Source: Candidatus Iainarchaeum sp.
GTDB taxonomy: Archaea > Iainarchaeota > Iainarchaeia > Iainarchaeales > GW2011-AR10
Direction: 5' to 3'
Assembly: GCA_016186855.1 (NCBI GenBank)
Contig: JACPKT010000121.1
Location: 1-5,688, forward strand
Length of the DNA: 5,688 nucleotides
The notes under the pieces: generated by a model
The model's input: the letters and a program-made list of their open reading frames with translations, nothing else
Databases searched by the model: none
What the model was told of the DNA's origin: nothing
Translations under genes and position numbers: made by a program
Shown: positions 5,166 through 5,688 of the stretch, piece by piece
Position numbering within the stretch: position 1 is the first letter of the stretch
How the letters are laid out: every line of letters starts with the position of its first letter

Positions 5166-5255
5166 TGGACTCGGCGGGAATCGAACCCGCAGTTTCACCC
5201 ACATTGTTCTCTTCAAGATTGCCATGGGTGCGCCATGCCATTAGACCACGAGCCC
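5166..5255 (-). tRNA. tRNA-Ala (anticodon GGC) with an 18-base intron after position 37
   Basis: The cloverleaf has acceptor stem GGGCTCG/CGAGTCC with G3-U70, the alanine identity pair, discriminator A73, T8 G9, a D arm with A14 A15 and G18G19, anticodon stem CACCC/GGGTG, variable AAACT, and T arm GCGGG-TTCGATT-CCCGC. CCA is not encoded. The anticodon loop is 25 bases rather than seven: ATGGCA, then 18 extra bases (5202-5219), then T. Removing them leaves loop ATGGCAT with anticodon GGC and a 72-base tRNA. The precursor folds as a bulge-helix-bulge-like element: outer helix CACCC/GGGTG, 3' bulge TGT, a four-position central helix with only two true pairs (T-A, G-C), 5' bulge CAA, inner helix TCTT/GAGA with loop GAA. 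Cutting between the second and third base of each bulge gives exactly this intron. The splicing endonuclease would have to accept a weak central helix. Confidence 0.92.
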
Positions 5256-5446
5256 AAAAAAACTTTCAGCAAATCATAAAAATGGTCAACAAAAGATTTT
5301 AATAAAGTGATTTGGGTTCTGCTCTTAAAATTCCTTTTATTATTCTCAGTAATAATCCCAATTGTTTTTATTTGTGGAAAAACAAGTTCCTTTATTATTG
5401 CACAAGAACCAAAATAATATTTCAATCCATAAATTTATTATGTTTA
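5256..5446. other. AT-rich spacer between tRNA-Ala and the winged-helix gene
   Basis: I see no convincing gene here. On the minus strand, ATTTTTATGAT at 5273-5283 or TTTATTAAAATC at 5295-5306 could be the TATA box of tRNA-Ala; the second gives a leader of about 19 bases, the first almost none. A 70-codon minus-strand frame starting with TTG at 5425 runs into the tRNA gene and is not credible as a protein. Confidence 0.5.
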
Positions 5447-5688
5447 CTACACAGTTGCCTTTATTTCAGCCAGCTTATCCTTTTCTGGAGCAGTTGATTC
5501 AATGATTGCAAGTTCGAGGGAAATTAATTGCTTGACTGTTTTGTTTTTAATGTCAAGAGTATAAAGGGTGGCTTTGCCAATCTTTCTGGCAGGTTTTATT
5601 ATCCCAAGCTCTGCGAGGCGCTTGACATATTTTTTTACTGTAAGCCTGTTCAAGCCGGCATGTTTTGCAACGTCTTTTTGCGTGTAGT
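5447..5688 (-). CDS. Winged helix-turn-helix protein, N-terminus beyond window
   Basis: The frame is open to the right edge, so the start is missing; 79 residues and a TAG stop are visible. From the edge the protein reads YTQKDVAKHAGLNRLTVKKY and then VKRLAELGIIKPARK, a typical helix-turn-helix with recognition helix around LNRLTVKKYVKRLAELGII. It is followed by the beta-hairpin wing (KIGKATLYTLDIKN, about 35-48) and a C-terminal helix (TVKQLISLELAIIESTAPEK). This is the pattern of small archaeal winged-helix DNA-binding proteins of the MarR/ArsR-like type, normally transcriptional regulators. Its target cannot be told. A TTG 12 codons from the edge could be taken as a start, but it would cut through the helix-turn-helix, so the gene must begin outside the window. 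The 3' neighbour on the same strand is tRNA-Ala. Confidence 0.85.
   Translation of the reverse strand, partial: YTQKDVAKHAGLNRLTVKKYVKRLAELGIIKPARKIGKATLYTLDIKNKTVKQLISLELAIIESTAPEKDKLAEIKATV

Noticed and set aside
5213..5425. Minus-strand 70-codon frame upstream of and into tRNA-Ala
   Set aside because: It starts with TTG, overlaps the tRNA gene by more than 40 bases including the anticodon region, and shows no motif.

Overview
The window reads as chromosomal DNA from an archaeon, most likely a small-genome DPANN-type lineage. The family could be Diapherotrites, Micrarchaeota or Woesearchaeota, but I cannot separate these by eye. The supporting evidence is an archaeal/eukaryotic-type ribosomal protein L15e, an archaeal e-MtaB-type tRNA methylthiotransferase, two tRNA genes with no encoded CCA (one with an intron in the anticodon loop), TATA-like boxes about 25-30 bases before starts, near-leaderless genes, and a run of small soluble proteins. 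Nothing looks like a phage, plasmid, insertion sequence or CRISPR array.

Layout, left to right. An HD-domain protein runs off the left edge on the minus strand (1-487), just downstream of rpl15e (528-1133, minus); the two probably share a transcript. A divergent spacer then leads to a plus-strand methylthiotransferase gene split by a frameshift: N-terminal piece 1265-1393, body 1396-2517. The stop codon of the body lies inside the 3' end of a convergent tRNA-Val(GAC) gene (2509-2581, minus). After a 210-base spacer come three minus-strand protein genes: a Nudix hydrolase (2792-3259), a 55-residue zinc-ribbon protein (3298-3465) and a 412-residue coiled-coil protein (3554-4792). A 373-base stretch (4793-5165) holds the coiled-coil promoter, a possible terminator, a two-copy direct repeat built around a hairpin, and another hairpin touching the 3' end of a tRNA-Ala(GGC) gene (5166-5255, minus). 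That tRNA gene has an 18-base intron. After an AT-rich spacer, a winged-helix protein (5447-5688, minus) runs off the right edge.

The genes are mostly housekeeping: translation (L15e, two tRNAs, a tRNA-modifying enzyme) plus likely nucleotide-metabolite housekeeping (Nudix, HD). Each minus-strand protein gene on the right half appears to have its own TATA box, so this is a packed row of single genes rather than one operon. I do not see a clear new multi-gene system. The most interesting points are the tandem hairpin repeat beside tRNA-Ala, the tRNA intron with a degenerate bulge-helix-bulge, the frameshifted methylthiotransferase, and the overlap of its 3' end with tRNA-Val.
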